Shown here in pieces: positions 8,917-17,697 of a stretch of DNA of 64,000 nt (position 1 is its first letter; every line of letters begins with the position of its first letter). The notes under the pieces are model-generated. The model saw only the letters and a list, made by a program, of their open reading frames with translations. It was not told the origin of the DNA and did no database searches. The stretch comes from Algoriphagus antarcticus (lineage in GTDB: Bacteria > Bacteroidota > Bacteroidia > Cytophagales > Cyclobacteriaceae): the NCBI RefSeq assembly GCF_002150685.1, contig NZ_MSSW01000045.1, positions 58,062-122,061 on the forward strand, in the 5' to 3' direction. Made by a program: the position numbers and the translations under genes.

Positions 8917-10181
8917 TCATTTTAATTAGTTTTTTGCTGAGTAGCACCGCTATTTTCCAGGTTTTTGCGCAGCAACTGGAAGATAAAGTGTACAAAGATC
9001 ATATACAGTCTGTGCGCTTATTCCCTGCAGGAAACACTTTCGATGCTTCCTTAGATGCTCCTGTAATCTCACTGCGATCAGGTAAACCGTTAGTGCTGTT
9101 GTTTGACGATCTGGCTTTTGATCCACAATTATATTCCGCTAAGCTGATTCACTGTGATGCTGATTGGCAAAAATCTCAACTCAAGTACAATGATTACTTG
9201 CCTACTTTCAATGAGTTTAATATTCAGGATTATGGATATTCTATCAATACACGGATCCCCTACATTCATTATCGCTTTGAACTGCCGAGAGTTACCAAAT
9301 CTGGAAATTACCTTCTAAAAGTGTATAGCCAGCGAGATGAATCAGATGTGATTCTGACCAAGCGATTTATGGTTTATGAGGAGATTTTTACAGTTGGAGC
9401 ATCGATAGTTCCTCCTACTCAGACTGCAGATCGGAGAAATTCCCAACAAATAAATGTGGTAGTTAATTATTCAGCAGGTGAGGTGACCAATCCTGAGGGG
9501 CAGATCAAAATAGTTATGCGTCAAAATCAACGCTGGGACAATGCAAAGTATTTAACTAAGCCTACGTTTATGAACGTAAGTTCGAAGATACTCCGGTATG
9601 AATCATTTGACGGCGGAAATACCTTCGATGCGGGCAATGAATTTCGTTTTGTTGACTTGCGATTCATCAGAGCAAATGGCGTGAATGTAGCAGATATTCG
9701 AGTAGAGACAGATGCGATTTTTGCTGATGGGATTATTGATAAGCCAAGACCTGAAACGGCATACTCGCAATACTTGGATCTGAATGGGCAATACCTGATT
9801 GAAACTAAGGATAGACCGGGTGCAGATCCTGATGTGGAAAGTGAATATATGCTGATGACTTTTAGATTGGCAATAGAGCAAAGCTCCAATCCTGTGTATT
9901 TGTTTGGTTCTTTAACTAATTGGGGAAAGGCTCCGGAAGCAAAGATGGAATGGGATCCAAAAATGGGAGTTTACACTTCATCGCTTTTATTGAAACAAGG
10001 TTGGTATGATTATAAATACGCCCATTTGGTGGAGGAAGAATTCGAGCCTCAGTCTTTTGAAGGAAGTTATTTTGAAACTGAGAATGAATACGAGGTGCTG
10101 GTTTATTTCCGGAATTTAGGCTCACGGTATGATCAGCTTGTGGGGTACATTTACTTGCATCCCAACCGACGAAGGCTTTAG
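8904..10181 (+). CDS. Type IX secretion Plug-like protein (DUF5103)
   Basis: A 425-residue secreted protein with a signal peptide ending at about AIFQVFAQQ. It matches the DUF5103 family across its length (SVRLFPAGNTFD near the start, DDLAFDPQLYSAKLIHCDAD, YGYSINTRIPYIHYRFELP, and a C-terminal segment LFGSLTNWGKAP). In Flavobacterium johnsoniae a protein of this family, Plug, closes the periplasmic end of the SprA translocon in type IX secretion; that role is carried over here by family membership. porV and porU, other parts of the same system, lie about 12 kb downstream. It lies 40 bp after the ABC-F gene and may be co-transcribed. Confidence 0.8.
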   Translation: MKTKFILISFLLSSTAIFQVFAQQLEDKVYKDHIQSVRLFPAGNTFDASLDAPVISLRSGKPLVLLFDDLAFDPQLYSAKLIHCDADWQKSQLKYNDYLPTFNEFNIQDYGYSINTRIPYIHYRFELPRVTKSGNYLLKVYSQRDESDVILTKRFMVYEEIFTVGASIVPPTQTADRRNSQQINVVVNYSAGEVTNPEGQIKIVMRQNQRWDNAKYLTKPTFMNVSSKILRYESFDGGNTFDAGNEFRFVDLRFIRANGVNVADIRVETDAIFADGIIDKPRPETAYSQYLDLNGQYLIETKDRPGADPDVESEYMLMTFRLAIEQSSNPVYLFGSLTNWGKAPEAKMEWDPKMGVYTSSLLLKQGWYDYKYAHLVEEEFEPQSFEGSYFETENEYEVLVYFRNLGSRYDQLVGYIYLHPNRRRL

Positions 10182-10681
10182 AAACTCTTATTTATTAGGC
10201 TGAAAGTGAAAAATCAGCAGATTTACGGTAAGAGGTAAAATGTGGTAAATAGTCATCAGTCAATCACTTAGATCAGTTTTAATAAATAAGTGACAGACTT
10301 CAGTATAGAAACTATTGGCTTAAGTTTTAATCCGAAGAAACTAGAACCAAATGAGGTGAAGATGGTCTGCAAATAGAAGGCTTCGACTTCATGCCCTGTG
10401 GAAGGCTGAGTTTCAGCCTGGCGTATATTTTCCTTTGCAATAGCTTCCGTGGTTATTTCTGGCTGAAAAAAGTATGTAAAAAGCCAACCCATGTGGATTG
10501 GCATTTTTGGACAATATGTATATCCGATTTTCTGGAATTAAAATAGCCTAAATCTTAGAATAAGCCTCATTCTAAGATTTAGGCTATTTCGGTCTTCAGT
10601 CTTCGGTCTTCCAGCCAATTGAGCAAAGAAGTTTTCGCTACTGGCATCAAGCGGATAATCGAATTACATAATTATAGCTAA
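10182..10681. other. Convergent intergenic region with possible small ORF
   Basis: About 500 bp between the Plug gene and the minus-strand DUF4097 gene. A minus-strand reading frame at 10268-10504 (78 codons) has no recognisable domain and is probably not a gene. A long perfect inverted repeat lies at 10541-10589. Around 10590-10612 the sequence CGGTCTTCAGTCTTCGGTCT occurs, whose reverse complement resembles the short GAAGACCGAAGACCGAAG stretch at about 5297. Confidence 0.4.
10541..10589. repeat. Perfect 21-bp inverted repeat
   Basis: Arms 10541-10561 and 10569-10589 pair without a mismatch around a 7-nt loop (AAGCCTC). No T run follows on either strand, so it is not a textbook terminator, but its place between convergent genes fits a bidirectional stop or mRNA end-protecting structure. 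Confidence 0.8.
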
Positions 10682-11611
10682 TTAATTCTCAATTGTAATG
10701 TTTCCAGATGAAATGGATCCTTTCACCCAATCTGTTGCATCATTATCAATTTCTAAGTTTTTACCCGTGTTGATCCCGCCAACTCTCAGATTTCCTGAAG
10801 ATGCTTTCAACGAGAAATTATAGTCTTTCAAATTAGATGGAGTCTGGATTTTGAAATTCCCAGAGGTACCGTTGAAATTGGTGTTTCCGCTCAAGCCGGC
10901 ATTAGTAGCACGTATATTTCCAGAAGTGAATTTCATGGATCCTAATGAACCGATGTTACTCAACTTCGCATTTCCAGAGGTAAGAGCAACACTTAGCTCA
11001 CCTTTCACCCGATCTGCTGTCAATGATCCACTGGTAGATTGGTAATCTACGCTGCCGCCCACGTTGCTAATGTCAGCATTGCCCGAAGTGACTCCCGCTT
11101 CGACATCTCCAGATACTTTATCTATAGTAAGAGAGCCTGAACTTGCTTTGATAGCCAAGTCGCCTGAGATATTAGTAGCAGTGATCTTGCCTGATGAAAC
11201 TCTTAAGTTGGTTTTATCTCCAACTACTTTGTCCACTGTAAGAGTGCCAGATGAGTTTTTCATATCCAGATCTATATTCATTGGGCCAGTGATTTTGATG
11301 TAACCTTTGCTTCTGGTATTTCCCCAGGATGAGTTTCTCGAACTTTGCTCATGAGATATTTTTAGTACGTCGCCGATAGTTACAAAGATGATATCCTGAT
11401 TTTCATCAGTCGACTCAAGGAAAGCTTCCACTTTCACATCAGAATCAGAACCACCCGTATAGGATACATCCAGCCAGCCGCCGCTTACTTCGACTGCCTT
11501 GATATTAGAATAGTTTTTATTGGCATCTACCAATACTTTTTGTGCAAAGCTGACAACTGAGATCAGCATCATGGCCAAAGCCAAACTTGATAATTTAAAG
11601 AATGTTTTCAT
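10682..11611 (-). CDS. Secreted DUF4097 beta-repeat protein
   Basis: A 309-residue protein with a signal peptide (MKTFFKLSSLALAMMLISVV, then SFAQ). The rest is a right-handed beta-repeat with recurring SSG/TSG turns every 15-20 residues (VSSGKI, KASSGSLTI, VTSGNADI, QSTSGSLT, ALTSGNAKL, KFTSGNIR, GTSGNFKI, KASSGNLRV, ISSGNITI). This is the DUF4097/putative adhesin pattern. The function is unknown; such proteins often travel with PspC, PadR or sigma-factor genes. It is the last gene of the minus-strand series that begins with an ECF sigma factor, and is separated from the beta-barrel gene by a copy of a short repeat (11636-11722). Confidence 0.75.
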   Translation of the reverse strand: MKTFFKLSSLALAMMLISVVSFAQKVLVDANKNYSNIKAVEVSGGWLDVSYTGGSDSDVKVEAFLESTDENQDIIFVTIGDVLKISHEQSSRNSSWGNTRSKGYIKITGPMNIDLDMKNSSGTLTVDKVVGDKTNLRVSSGKITATNISGDLAIKASSGSLTIDKVSGDVEAGVTSGNADISNVGGSVDYQSTSGSLTADRVKGELSVALTSGNAKLSNIGSLGSMKFTSGNIRATNAGLSGNTNFNGTSGNFKIQTPSNLKDYNFSLKASSGNLRVGGINTGKNLEIDNDATDWVKGSISSGNITIEN

Positions 11612-11635
11612 GTGTTTTTAATTGTTTTTTAAGGG

Positions 11636-11722
11636 TTACACCTGTCCGGATATATCGGGATGGAATCTTGCATTACGGATAATCACCACTGCGAGTGCCG
11701 CCTGCGTTATGCTCGATTTCAT
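11636..11722 (-). repeat. Intergenic repeat D, copy 1
   Basis: A roughly 87-bp unit. On the minus strand it begins ATGAAATCGAGCAT and ends with CCATCCCGATATATCCGGAC. It begins 11 bp after the stop of the upstream beta-barrel gene and ends 24 bp before the DUF4097 start. This copy has an open 28-codon frame, but other copies lose the start or shift frame, so sequence rather than peptide seems to be conserved. Confidence 0.65.
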
Positions 11723-11733
11723 AGTTGTGGTTT

Positions 11734-12534
11734 TTATCTGATAGTGACTCCGAAACTCAGCGCTTGAACTTCCGGACCTAAATTTTCTTGGAAAAGGTTG
11801 TTTAAATCATAGTTGAAGAATAGCGTGACATCACTTACGCCGATCTCTGCACGGGCTCCATAGCGAAAGTTTTCCACGTACATATTAGACTTTTCAAACT
11901 GCTTTTGCTTTTTACCATTTTCATCGTCGTAAACATATTTGCCTCGGCCACCAATCCTGACTCCTGCATATCCACCCAGTCCAAAGCGGAGTTTTTGGTT
12001 AGTGGTAAGTAGGGTAGGCACTAAGGTGAAGTTGAGGTAGGAAGCGGATATTTTAGACTTTGTTCCCGTGCCGGGACCCATATATTCTTCCCAGTCGATT
12101 CCATCGGGATTTTTTACGGCTATCAGGCTTCTATCTTCCAGTTTGAAATTGTACCAGTTTACACCGATAGAAGAATACAGGTGAAAATTTTTGGCAATTT
12201 TTGTTGTACCCAGCACATTGATGGCGTAGTACCAAGATCCCCAAGGCTTCACGGTTGGCATTCGGTCAGTAGGAGTCACTTGATTGATCCCTAGTTCGGT
12301 GACCAGTCCTGCAGTGAATCGACGTCTCTGATGAATATCATTTATCTTTACCTCATCACTTTCTTGGACGTCGAGAATCCATTTCCCATCCTCTTTTTGC
12401 TTATATGACCAAGTATTTCCAAAAACCTGAATGACTTTAGTTTTAGTGTAAATCACAGTATCAGGTTCGTTCTGAGCGAAAGCTTGGCTTAGGCTTAGGA
12501 CAAAGAATACAAGGGGTAGTAGTGTCGTTTTCAT
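11734..12534 (-). CDS. Outer membrane beta-barrel protein, paralogue B
   Basis: A 266-residue secreted protein with signal peptide ending SLSQAFAQN. From about residue 75 the alternating polar/hydrophobic strands and the C-terminal strand pattern (FNYDLNNLFQENLGPEVQAL, then a final SFGVTIR) suggest a small outer membrane barrel. It aligns with the neighbouring gene 12577-13608 along the C-terminal two thirds: WGSWYYAINVLG with WGSWNVGLNWMA, KISASYLNFT with KISASYITAM, and VENFRYGARAEIGV with LQNFRYGIRGELGI. They are tandem paralogues 42 bp apart and co-transcribed. Function unknown. Confidence 0.72.
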   Translation of the reverse strand: MKTTLLPLVFFVLSLSQAFAQNEPDTVIYTKTKVIQVFGNTWSYKQKEDGKWILDVQESDEVKINDIHQRRRFTAGLVTELGINQVTPTDRMPTVKPWGSWYYAINVLGTTKIAKNFHLYSSIGVNWYNFKLEDRSLIAVKNPDGIDWEEYMGPGTGTKSKISASYLNFTLVPTLLTTNQKLRFGLGGYAGVRIGGRGKYVYDDENGKKQKQFEKSNMYVENFRYGARAEIGVSDVTLFFNYDLNNLFQENLGPEVQALSFGVTIR

Positions 12535-12576
12535 TATTAAAAGTTTTAAGAGTGTAGGCCTTTTCAGCCTAATTGT

Positions 12577-13608
12577 TTAAAATACAATCCCGATTGTGAT
12601 AGGGTTAAGTTCTGGACCTCTGCCTTCCTGAAATAATTCATTCAAGTCATAGGTGGTGAAGAATTTGACCCTTCCGATTCCAAGTTCTCCCCGGATACCG
12701 TATCTGAAATTTTGGAGGTAAAGACCAGTGTCTTGCTTGTCTTTGCGACGACCAGAGCCATCTAATTCGCGATAAACATATTTGGATTGACCACCAAGTC
12801 TGTACCCGGCATATGGCCCAGCGGCAATTCTCACTCCTCTCTGTCCGTTGTCATTCATTTTCCCAAAGTCCAGCTCCAACATGGTCATTGCTGTGATATA
12901 GGAAGCAGAAATTTTACTCTTGAATCCATCTACATCAGTTCTCGGTATGAAATCAATCGATCCATCGCCTCTCACGGCTTGGAAGTCTCGATTTTCAAAC
13001 TTGAAGTTGTAGAACTGAAAGCCTAAGCCAAAGTCCCAATAGAATCCTTTGGAAATTCGCTGTGCAGCCATCCAATTGAGTCCCACATTCCAGCTTCCCC
13101 AGCCTTTTACAGCATAGGGTTTATCAGACGTAGGGAATTTCCCGTTTTCCAAGTAATTATTCACACCCAGATCAAGATTGAAATAAGTTCTGAATGGAGG
13201 ATCACTTTTTCTTCTCAAGCCTGGTTCGAAGCGAACTTTGGTATTTTCTCCTGTTTCATCTACTAGAAGGCGCATTCCTCCGATATAGACTTCAGTTTCG
13301 GCTCCATCTTCTGTCACCTTCACCACTTGCTTGGAAGTGCCATCTTTTTTCTTGATTTCGACAATGGTGGTCTCTCCGCTGTCTTCATTTTCCTCCAGAT
13401 CAAGCTCTCGGATGATCTGATTGATATTCATCAGTTTTAGCTTTTCAAAGTCTTCTTTGCTATCCACGATGATTACGATTCTTCCGGATTTTCCGAATTC
13501 TACCACTATGCTGTCACTGGCGACTTTGTGGTCTCTTGATGGCATAGTTCCGGCAAATCCTATTTGCACGATTGCCATCAAACAAAATAATAGAAGGTAT
13601 TTTTTCAT
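12577..13608 (-). CDS. Outer membrane beta-barrel protein, paralogue A
   Basis: A 343-residue secreted protein with signal peptide ending VQIGFAG. The N-terminal 100 residues are an acidic soluble part absent in the shorter paralogue (LDLEENEDSGETTIVEIKKK), followed by the same barrel-like region and ending with TIGIVF, an aromatic C-terminal residue typical of outer membrane barrels. It is the third gene of the sigma-factor operon. Function unknown. A repeat-D copy separates it from the anti-sigma-like gene. Confidence 0.72.
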   Translation of the reverse strand: MKKYLLLFCLMAIVQIGFAGTMPSRDHKVASDSIVVEFGKSGRIVIIVDSKEDFEKLKLMNINQIIRELDLEENEDSGETTIVEIKKKDGTSKQVVKVTEDGAETEVYIGGMRLLVDETGENTKVRFEPGLRRKSDPPFRTYFNLDLGVNNYLENGKFPTSDKPYAVKGWGSWNVGLNWMAAQRISKGFYWDFGLGFQFYNFKFENRDFQAVRGDGSIDFIPRTDVDGFKSKISASYITAMTMLELDFGKMNDNGQRGVRIAAGPYAGYRLGGQSKYVYRELDGSGRRKDKQDTGLYLQNFRYGIRGELGIGRVKFFTTYDLNELFQEGRGPELNPITIGIVF

Positions 13609-13630
13609 GTGTGTATAATTTTATTGCAAA

Positions 13631-13720
13631 GGCCACTTCCTGTCCCGATATATCGGGATGGAATCTCGGATTACGGATAATCATCTATCCGTGTGACGCT
13701 TGGATTATGCTCGGTTTAAT
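13631..13720 (-). repeat. Intergenic repeat D, copy 2
   Basis: Between the anti-sigma-like and beta-barrel genes. It contains the 16-bp palindrome TCCCGATATATCGGGA and the conserved GGATGGAATCTCG and ATTACGGATAATC blocks. On the minus strand the ATG of the other copies is replaced by ATT, and a TAG follows soon, so it does not encode the peptide that copy 1 could. Confidence 0.65.
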
Positions 13721-13752
13721 TTTAAGTTTTGATTAATGAGGGTTAGGAAGTT

Positions 13753-14553
13753 TTATTCCTCAGATTTTGACTTGCGGGTGGTGATGCTGGCGAAGAGATT
13801 ATTTTTTGCATCCTGCAGGTCTGCAAATCCCTGATCTACTTTGCCAAGTAATCCTTCCACTTCATTGACAGTTTTGCCAATCTCTGCCAATAGGTTTTTA
13901 TCTTTTGGTTCTTCTGTCAGGCCGTTAGAGTAAATTTTTAATCTATAGGCTGGTTCCGCCTCCGCAGGCTCACTTACTTCTGATACAGCCTTTTCCAATT
14001 CCACTTGGCGAAGTTCGCTTTGTAGGATTTCCGGGGTTTCCAACATGATTTTTGGCATCTCTACTTTCGCCTCTTTTACTGGATCTGTTTCCTCTTTTGA
14101 CTCTGAAATAGCAATCAGGTTTTGAGGAATCTTTGGTTGAGATTTCTGAGTTTTGGAAGAGGAATCAACTGGCTTTGGGTTAGGTTTTGTCGTAGTTGGT
14201 TTAGCTTTCAATTCCTCGGCAGCCTGCTGATTTTCAATTTCTGCTTGCTTCTCTTCGATTTCCTGAGATGCAGTGATTTCAGTTTGAGTCGCACTTTCTA
14301 TTATTTCTTCGGTTTTGTTTTCGGATAGAAGAGGCTTTTCCACAGCTACATCTCCTTCTCTCAACACCAAGTAGCCAACAGTAAATAGGATAGTCAGGGA
14401 AGCAGCTGCTGCCCACCAAATTCCTTTATAGGATTTTGATTTTTCAGGTAGCTGAGACTCTAGTCTGTCCCAAGCAAGTGCGCTTGGTTTTTCGGTATGG
14501 TTTTCTAGTTTTTCTTTGAAAAACTGATCCAGATTATTTTTTTCCTTAGCCAT
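13753..14553 (-). CDS. Membrane-anchored anti-sigma-factor-like protein
   Basis: Starting at the ATG at 14553 gives 266 residues (MAKEKNNLDQFFKEKLENH). This start is preferred because AAGGAGAATCA, a good ribosome binding site, lies just upstream; an earlier ATG at 14586 is possible. The N-terminal 40 residues resemble the cytoplasmic part of Bacteroidota anti-sigma proteins (FKEKLENHTEKPSALAWDRL), then one membrane segment (about 43-65), then a long Glu/Lys/Pro-rich periplasmic part. The start overlaps the sigma gene stop by 8 bp, which implies translational coupling and a partner role. No zinc-binding anti-sigma motif is visible. Confidence 0.72.
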   Translation of the reverse strand: MAKEKNNLDQFFKEKLENHTEKPSALAWDRLESQLPEKSKSYKGIWWAAAASLTILFTVGYLVLREGDVAVEKPLLSENKTEEIIESATQTEITASQEIEEKQAEIENQQAAEELKAKPTTTKPNPKPVDSSSKTQKSQPKIPQNLIAISESKEETDPVKEAKVEMPKIMLETPEILQSELRQVELEKAVSEVSEPAEAEPAYRLKIYSNGLTEEPKDKNLLAEIGKTVNEVEGLLGKVDQGFADLQDAKNNLFASITTRKSKSEE

Positions 14554-15115
14554 TGATTCTCCTTTCTTTTGGTGTTTGACTGGCAATTTTTTCCTTCAAA
14601 GTATTCCGTGCCCGATTGAGCTGGGATTTCGAAGTGCTTTCGCTGATTCCCAAGAGATCTCCAATTTCCTGGTGTGAGTAACCTTCGATTGCGAAGAGGT
14701 TGAAAACTGTCCGATATCCTACCGGGAGGCTTTCTACCATTCGCATCAAATCTTCAGTTTCCATGTGATTGAGTTCGTAGTTGTGATCCTGATACTCAGC
14801 ATCATTTTCCATATTGATCTCCATCATCAGATGACGGTGACTTCTCAGCGTCATGAGAGCTTGAGTGACGATGATTCTTTTCATCCAGCCTTCGAAACTT
14901 CCCTTTGACTGAAACTGGGGTAGTTTTTCGAAGATTTTCATAAATCCTTCGATCATCACATCTTCGGCATGTTCCCGGTCTTTTAAGTATCGGATGCAGA
15001 TGGCCAAGAATTTTCCTGAATACTGATCATACAAGTGGCGCTGCGCCATCCGGTCGCCATTGAGGCATCCTTGTAATAATCCTGATTCGTTTGAAAAATT
15101 GACTCTGCTGAACAT
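14546..15115 (-). CDS. ECF-type RNA polymerase sigma factor
   Basis: A 189-residue sigma-70 family protein. Region 2 (about 20-90) includes YDQYSGKFLAICIRYLKDRE and EDVMIEGFMKIFEKL; region 4 (about 125-175) has the helix-turn-helix YSHQEIGDLLGISESTSKSQ and LNRARNTLKEKI. It heads a minus-strand series: sigma factor, membrane anti-sigma-like protein, two beta-barrels, DUF4097 protein. By analogy it would direct an envelope-related regulon that includes its own operon. Confidence 0.92.
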   Translation of the reverse strand: MFSRVNFSNESGLLQGCLNGDRMAQRHLYDQYSGKFLAICIRYLKDREHAEDVMIEGFMKIFEKLPQFQSKGSFEGWMKRIIVTQALMTLRSHRHLMMEINMENDAEYQDHNYELNHMETEDLMRMVESLPVGYRTVFNLFAIEGYSHQEIGDLLGISESTSKSQLNRARNTLKEKIASQTPKERRING

Positions 15116-15465
15116 TTGAATTAGCTTTCAATTAGGTAGATGCCCGTTTTGAAAAAATGGTTGCGTGGGTTAGTGAAAAAAAGTTAATAATATTTGTTGT
15201 TTGAGCTCTTCGAATTTTGATATTTCTGTTATCGGTTTAAAACAAGCGTTTTAGTAGGGTTTGAAAAGCCACGTTTTTTATCGTTTTATATTGTGTCGAA
15301 ATTAAGGATTAAAAATAAAAGGTCTCCTTATGATCAAATTTAATGTCATTCAGAGACCTCATGTTGCATTCTTAGAATTAATAATGTTTCTGAAATCTGT
15401 CAATTTCTTTAGAAACAACCAAGAGTAAAAGCTTCATTTCAAGACGGCGAAGCTGTCGAAAAAAT
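15116..15465. other. Upstream region of the sigma-factor operon
   Basis: About 350 bp with no gene. The left side should hold the minus-strand promoter of the sigma operon; no motif was recognised with confidence. An inverted pair AAGGTCTCCTTATG ... CATTCAGAGACCT (about 15318-15358) forms an imperfect hairpin. Confidence 0.35.
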
Positions 15466-15560
15466 TGGTTCAACCCTTTCAGGGTTTTATACAGATACAC
15501 ACTTTTACTTTTACATGGGTTGCACCCATGGCTATTCATGGTTTTATCCTTTCAGGATCA
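15466..15560. repeat. Intergenic repeat C, copy 1 (three small palindromes)
   Basis: Three palindromic blocks in order: AACCCTTTCAGGGTT, CATGGGTTGCACCCATGG (15514-15531) and ATCCTTTCAGGAT (15546-15558). The same three blocks occur in the opposite order and orientation at 36875-36967. The unit resembles the REP-like palindromic repeats common in Bacteroidota genomes; no transposase gene is adjacent. Confidence 0.75.
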
Positions 15561-15629
15561 TTATTTTGATCAAATTGATCTGTCACATTTCTTTTATAGT
15601 ACTAGCAGATGGATTCTAAGAATAATCTT

Positions 15630-16097
15630 TCAATAAGCCGCTTTATAATTCACCGCGATATTAAGCAATGTCCACTCACCTTCTTTCACAGTGACGGGCT
15701 GAATATTTCCATCGCCATCAAAAATACTGGCGAAAAGACCGCCTTCCTCTACTGTGAGCAGAGAATATCTACCAGGATTTAGGGTAACTGTATATTGGCC
15801 GTTTTCATCAGTTTCAATTTCTTTGAGTGGTTTTGCTGCTACAGATTTGAATAGTCCATCTTCCAAGGTCACATCAGAGATTTTCATTAACGGATAGACT
15901 CGCACTGTTCTTTTTACTGGTTCGCCGATAGTGGTGTTCTTGTTTTTCTTTCCCTCCTCTGCTATCATAGTCATATGATTACCTTCCAGCCAAGTGACTT
16001 GACCCACCACACCTTGACCTTCTGGCTGATAGGGGGCGCATTGGAAAAGCATCAAAGTAAATGCAGAAGCGAAGAGTAATTTGACTAGTTGGTTCAT
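15630..16097 (-). CDS. Small lipoprotein with carboxypeptidase-regulatory-like fold
   Basis: A 155-residue lipoprotein with lipobox MLFQC (Cys20). The central part (VVGQVTWLEGN and DENGQYTVTLNPGRYSLLTVEEGG) has the look of a carboxypeptidase-regulatory-like or CNA-B beta-sandwich: a Gly at the strand start, a DxxGxY turn and a PGxYxL strand. Such domains are structural in surface proteins. It lies on the minus strand 48 bp after the beta-CASP hydrolase gene and may be in its operon. Function unknown. Confidence 0.65.
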   Translation of the reverse strand: MNQLVKLLFASAFTLMLFQCAPYQPEGQGVVGQVTWLEGNHMTMIAEEGKKNKNTTIGEPVKRTVRVYPLMKISDVTLEDGLFKSVAAKPLKEIETDENGQYTVTLNPGRYSLLTVEEGGLFASIFDGDGNIQPVTVKEGEWTLLNIAVNYKAAY

Positions 16098-16145
16098 GTG
16101 GTTTTGGTCTGAAAGATTGAGTTTAGGATAAATACCCCTTGATTA

Positions 16146-17546
16146 TCAAATTCCTTCAAATAGCATAAATGATTCCAAATAATTTGGGATGATAGTATTC
16201 CAGCCTAACTCATCTTTAAGTTTTCTTGCAAGCACATCGGCACTCTTTTCTTCGCCGTGAACGACAAATGCGAGTTTTGGCTTTTCATTGAATCCCTCAG
16301 CCCATTCCATTAATTCATTTTGATCAGCATGTGCTGAAAGACCTTCTACGCTGTAGATTTTAGCCTTTACGGGTACTTCCTGACCGTAAATCCTCACCAT
16401 AGGTTCACCATCTACAAGCCTCCTTCCTCGAGTACCTTCAGCCTGAAAGCCTACGAAAACAACTCCATTCTTTTCATTTGGCAGGTGGTGAAATAAATGA
16501 TGCATCACACGTCCTCCTGTTGCCATGCCGCTGGCAGAGATGATAATAGCCTTCCCCTTGAGGTCATTGAGCGTGCGCGATTGCTCTTGCTTTTGGAAGT
16601 AATGTAATTGCGAATGCTGAAATGGATGTTGGTCCTGGCCTTCCAAGACTGCCGCCAGTTGGTGGTCTTGGTGAAATTGCTTGTACAAATTGGATACATT
16701 AATAGCCATCGGTGAATCCAAGTAAATAGGCACAGTTGGGATTTTTCTCTTTTTCATCAATTGATACAAATAGTACATCACCAGCTGGGTACGACCTACT
16801 GCAAATGCAGGGATAATCACCAAGCCATCCCTGTCAAATACATCAGTGATAGCTTTGGCAAGTTCGTCCTCAGGCTTCACTGTAGTGGAAATACGATCAC
16901 CGTAAGTGGACTCAATCCAAATCACATCAGCGTCTGGTATCAAAGTAGGAGGGAACAGAATAGGGTCATGATATCTACCTAAATCACCCGAGAAAACAAG
17001 CTTTTTCGTTTGTGTGTCTCCTTTGATTACAATTTTGGTAATAGCAGCTCCCAGAATATGGCCGGCATAATAATAGGTGACTTCTACGGATGGGTGAATG
17101 GAAAAAGGTTTTTTGAAATCCTGAGGAACAAAAAGCGGAAAAACAGCCTCTGCGTCTTCCACCGTATAAAGTGGCTCTGGATTTTCATGCCTGGAGTAGC
17201 CCTTTTTTCTTGCGTATTCTGCTTCCTCTTCCTGTAGTTTTCCAGAGTCTAAAAGTAGAATTTTCGCAAGCTCTGCAGTGACAGTTGTGCAATAGATCGG
17301 CCCGGTAAAGCCATCTTTGACCAGCTTTGGTAAGTAACCAATATGATCCATGTGTGCGTGAGTAAGCACGATCGCCTCCATGTCTTTAATAGGCATGGGG
17401 AATTTGTCCCAGTTCCTGCGTCGCAGTTCTTTTCTTCCTTGAAAGAGTCCGCAGTCCACCAGGAATTCAAAATCTCCCAGATCCAATAAATATCGTGAAC
17501 CGGTCACTGTTCCCGCTGCTCCTAAAAATTTTACGCTTACATCCAT
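16146..17546 (-). CDS. Beta-CASP metallo-beta-lactamase-fold RNA-processing hydrolase
   Basis: A 466-residue protein. The metal site motif THAHMDH (residues 62-68) marks the metallo-beta-lactamase fold; further ligands are in HILGAA and SGDLGRYHDP. The beta-CASP insertion and a C-terminal RNA-metabolising motif with SAHADQNELMEWA follow. Proteins of this kind (YSH1/CPSF73-like, COG1236) are predicted endo- or exo-ribonucleases acting in the cytoplasm. Length and motif order are complete. It lies between the lipoprotein gene and the 324-bp repeat array. Confidence 0.88.
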   Translation of the reverse strand: MDVSVKFLGAAGTVTGSRYLLDLGDFEFLVDCGLFQGRKELRRRNWDKFPMPIKDMEAIVLTHAHMDHIGYLPKLVKDGFTGPIYCTTVTAELAKILLLDSGKLQEEEAEYARKKGYSRHENPEPLYTVEDAEAVFPLFVPQDFKKPFSIHPSVEVTYYYAGHILGAAITKIVIKGDTQTKKLVFSGDLGRYHDPILFPPTLIPDADVIWIESTYGDRISTTVKPEDELAKAITDVFDRDGLVIIPAFAVGRTQLVMYYLYQLMKKRKIPTVPIYLDSPMAINVSNLYKQFHQDHQLAAVLEGQDQHPFQHSQLHYFQKQEQSRTLNDLKGKAIIISASGMATGGRVMHHLFHHLPNEKNGVVFVGFQAEGTRGRRLVDGEPMVRIYGQEVPVKAKIYSVEGLSAHADQNELMEWAEGFNEKPKLAFVVHGEEKSADVLARKLKDELGWNTIIPNYLESFMLFEGI

Positions 17547-17697
17547 TTTCTTTTGGGTTTAGGCTAGAATATACAAAACGTTCATGAATAGGGATTTTTC
17601 AAAACGCGATGGTATGAAACTTTTTACCACAAAGTCGCAAAGTATTTGCCGCAGAGATAAATTAAGGATTGTTCGAAATTCCGCATAATTGATTACT

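Noticed and set aside
10268..10504. 78-codon minus-strand ORF
   Set aside because: No recognised domain, no clear ribosome site, odd composition and location in a convergent intergenic space; kept only as a note.
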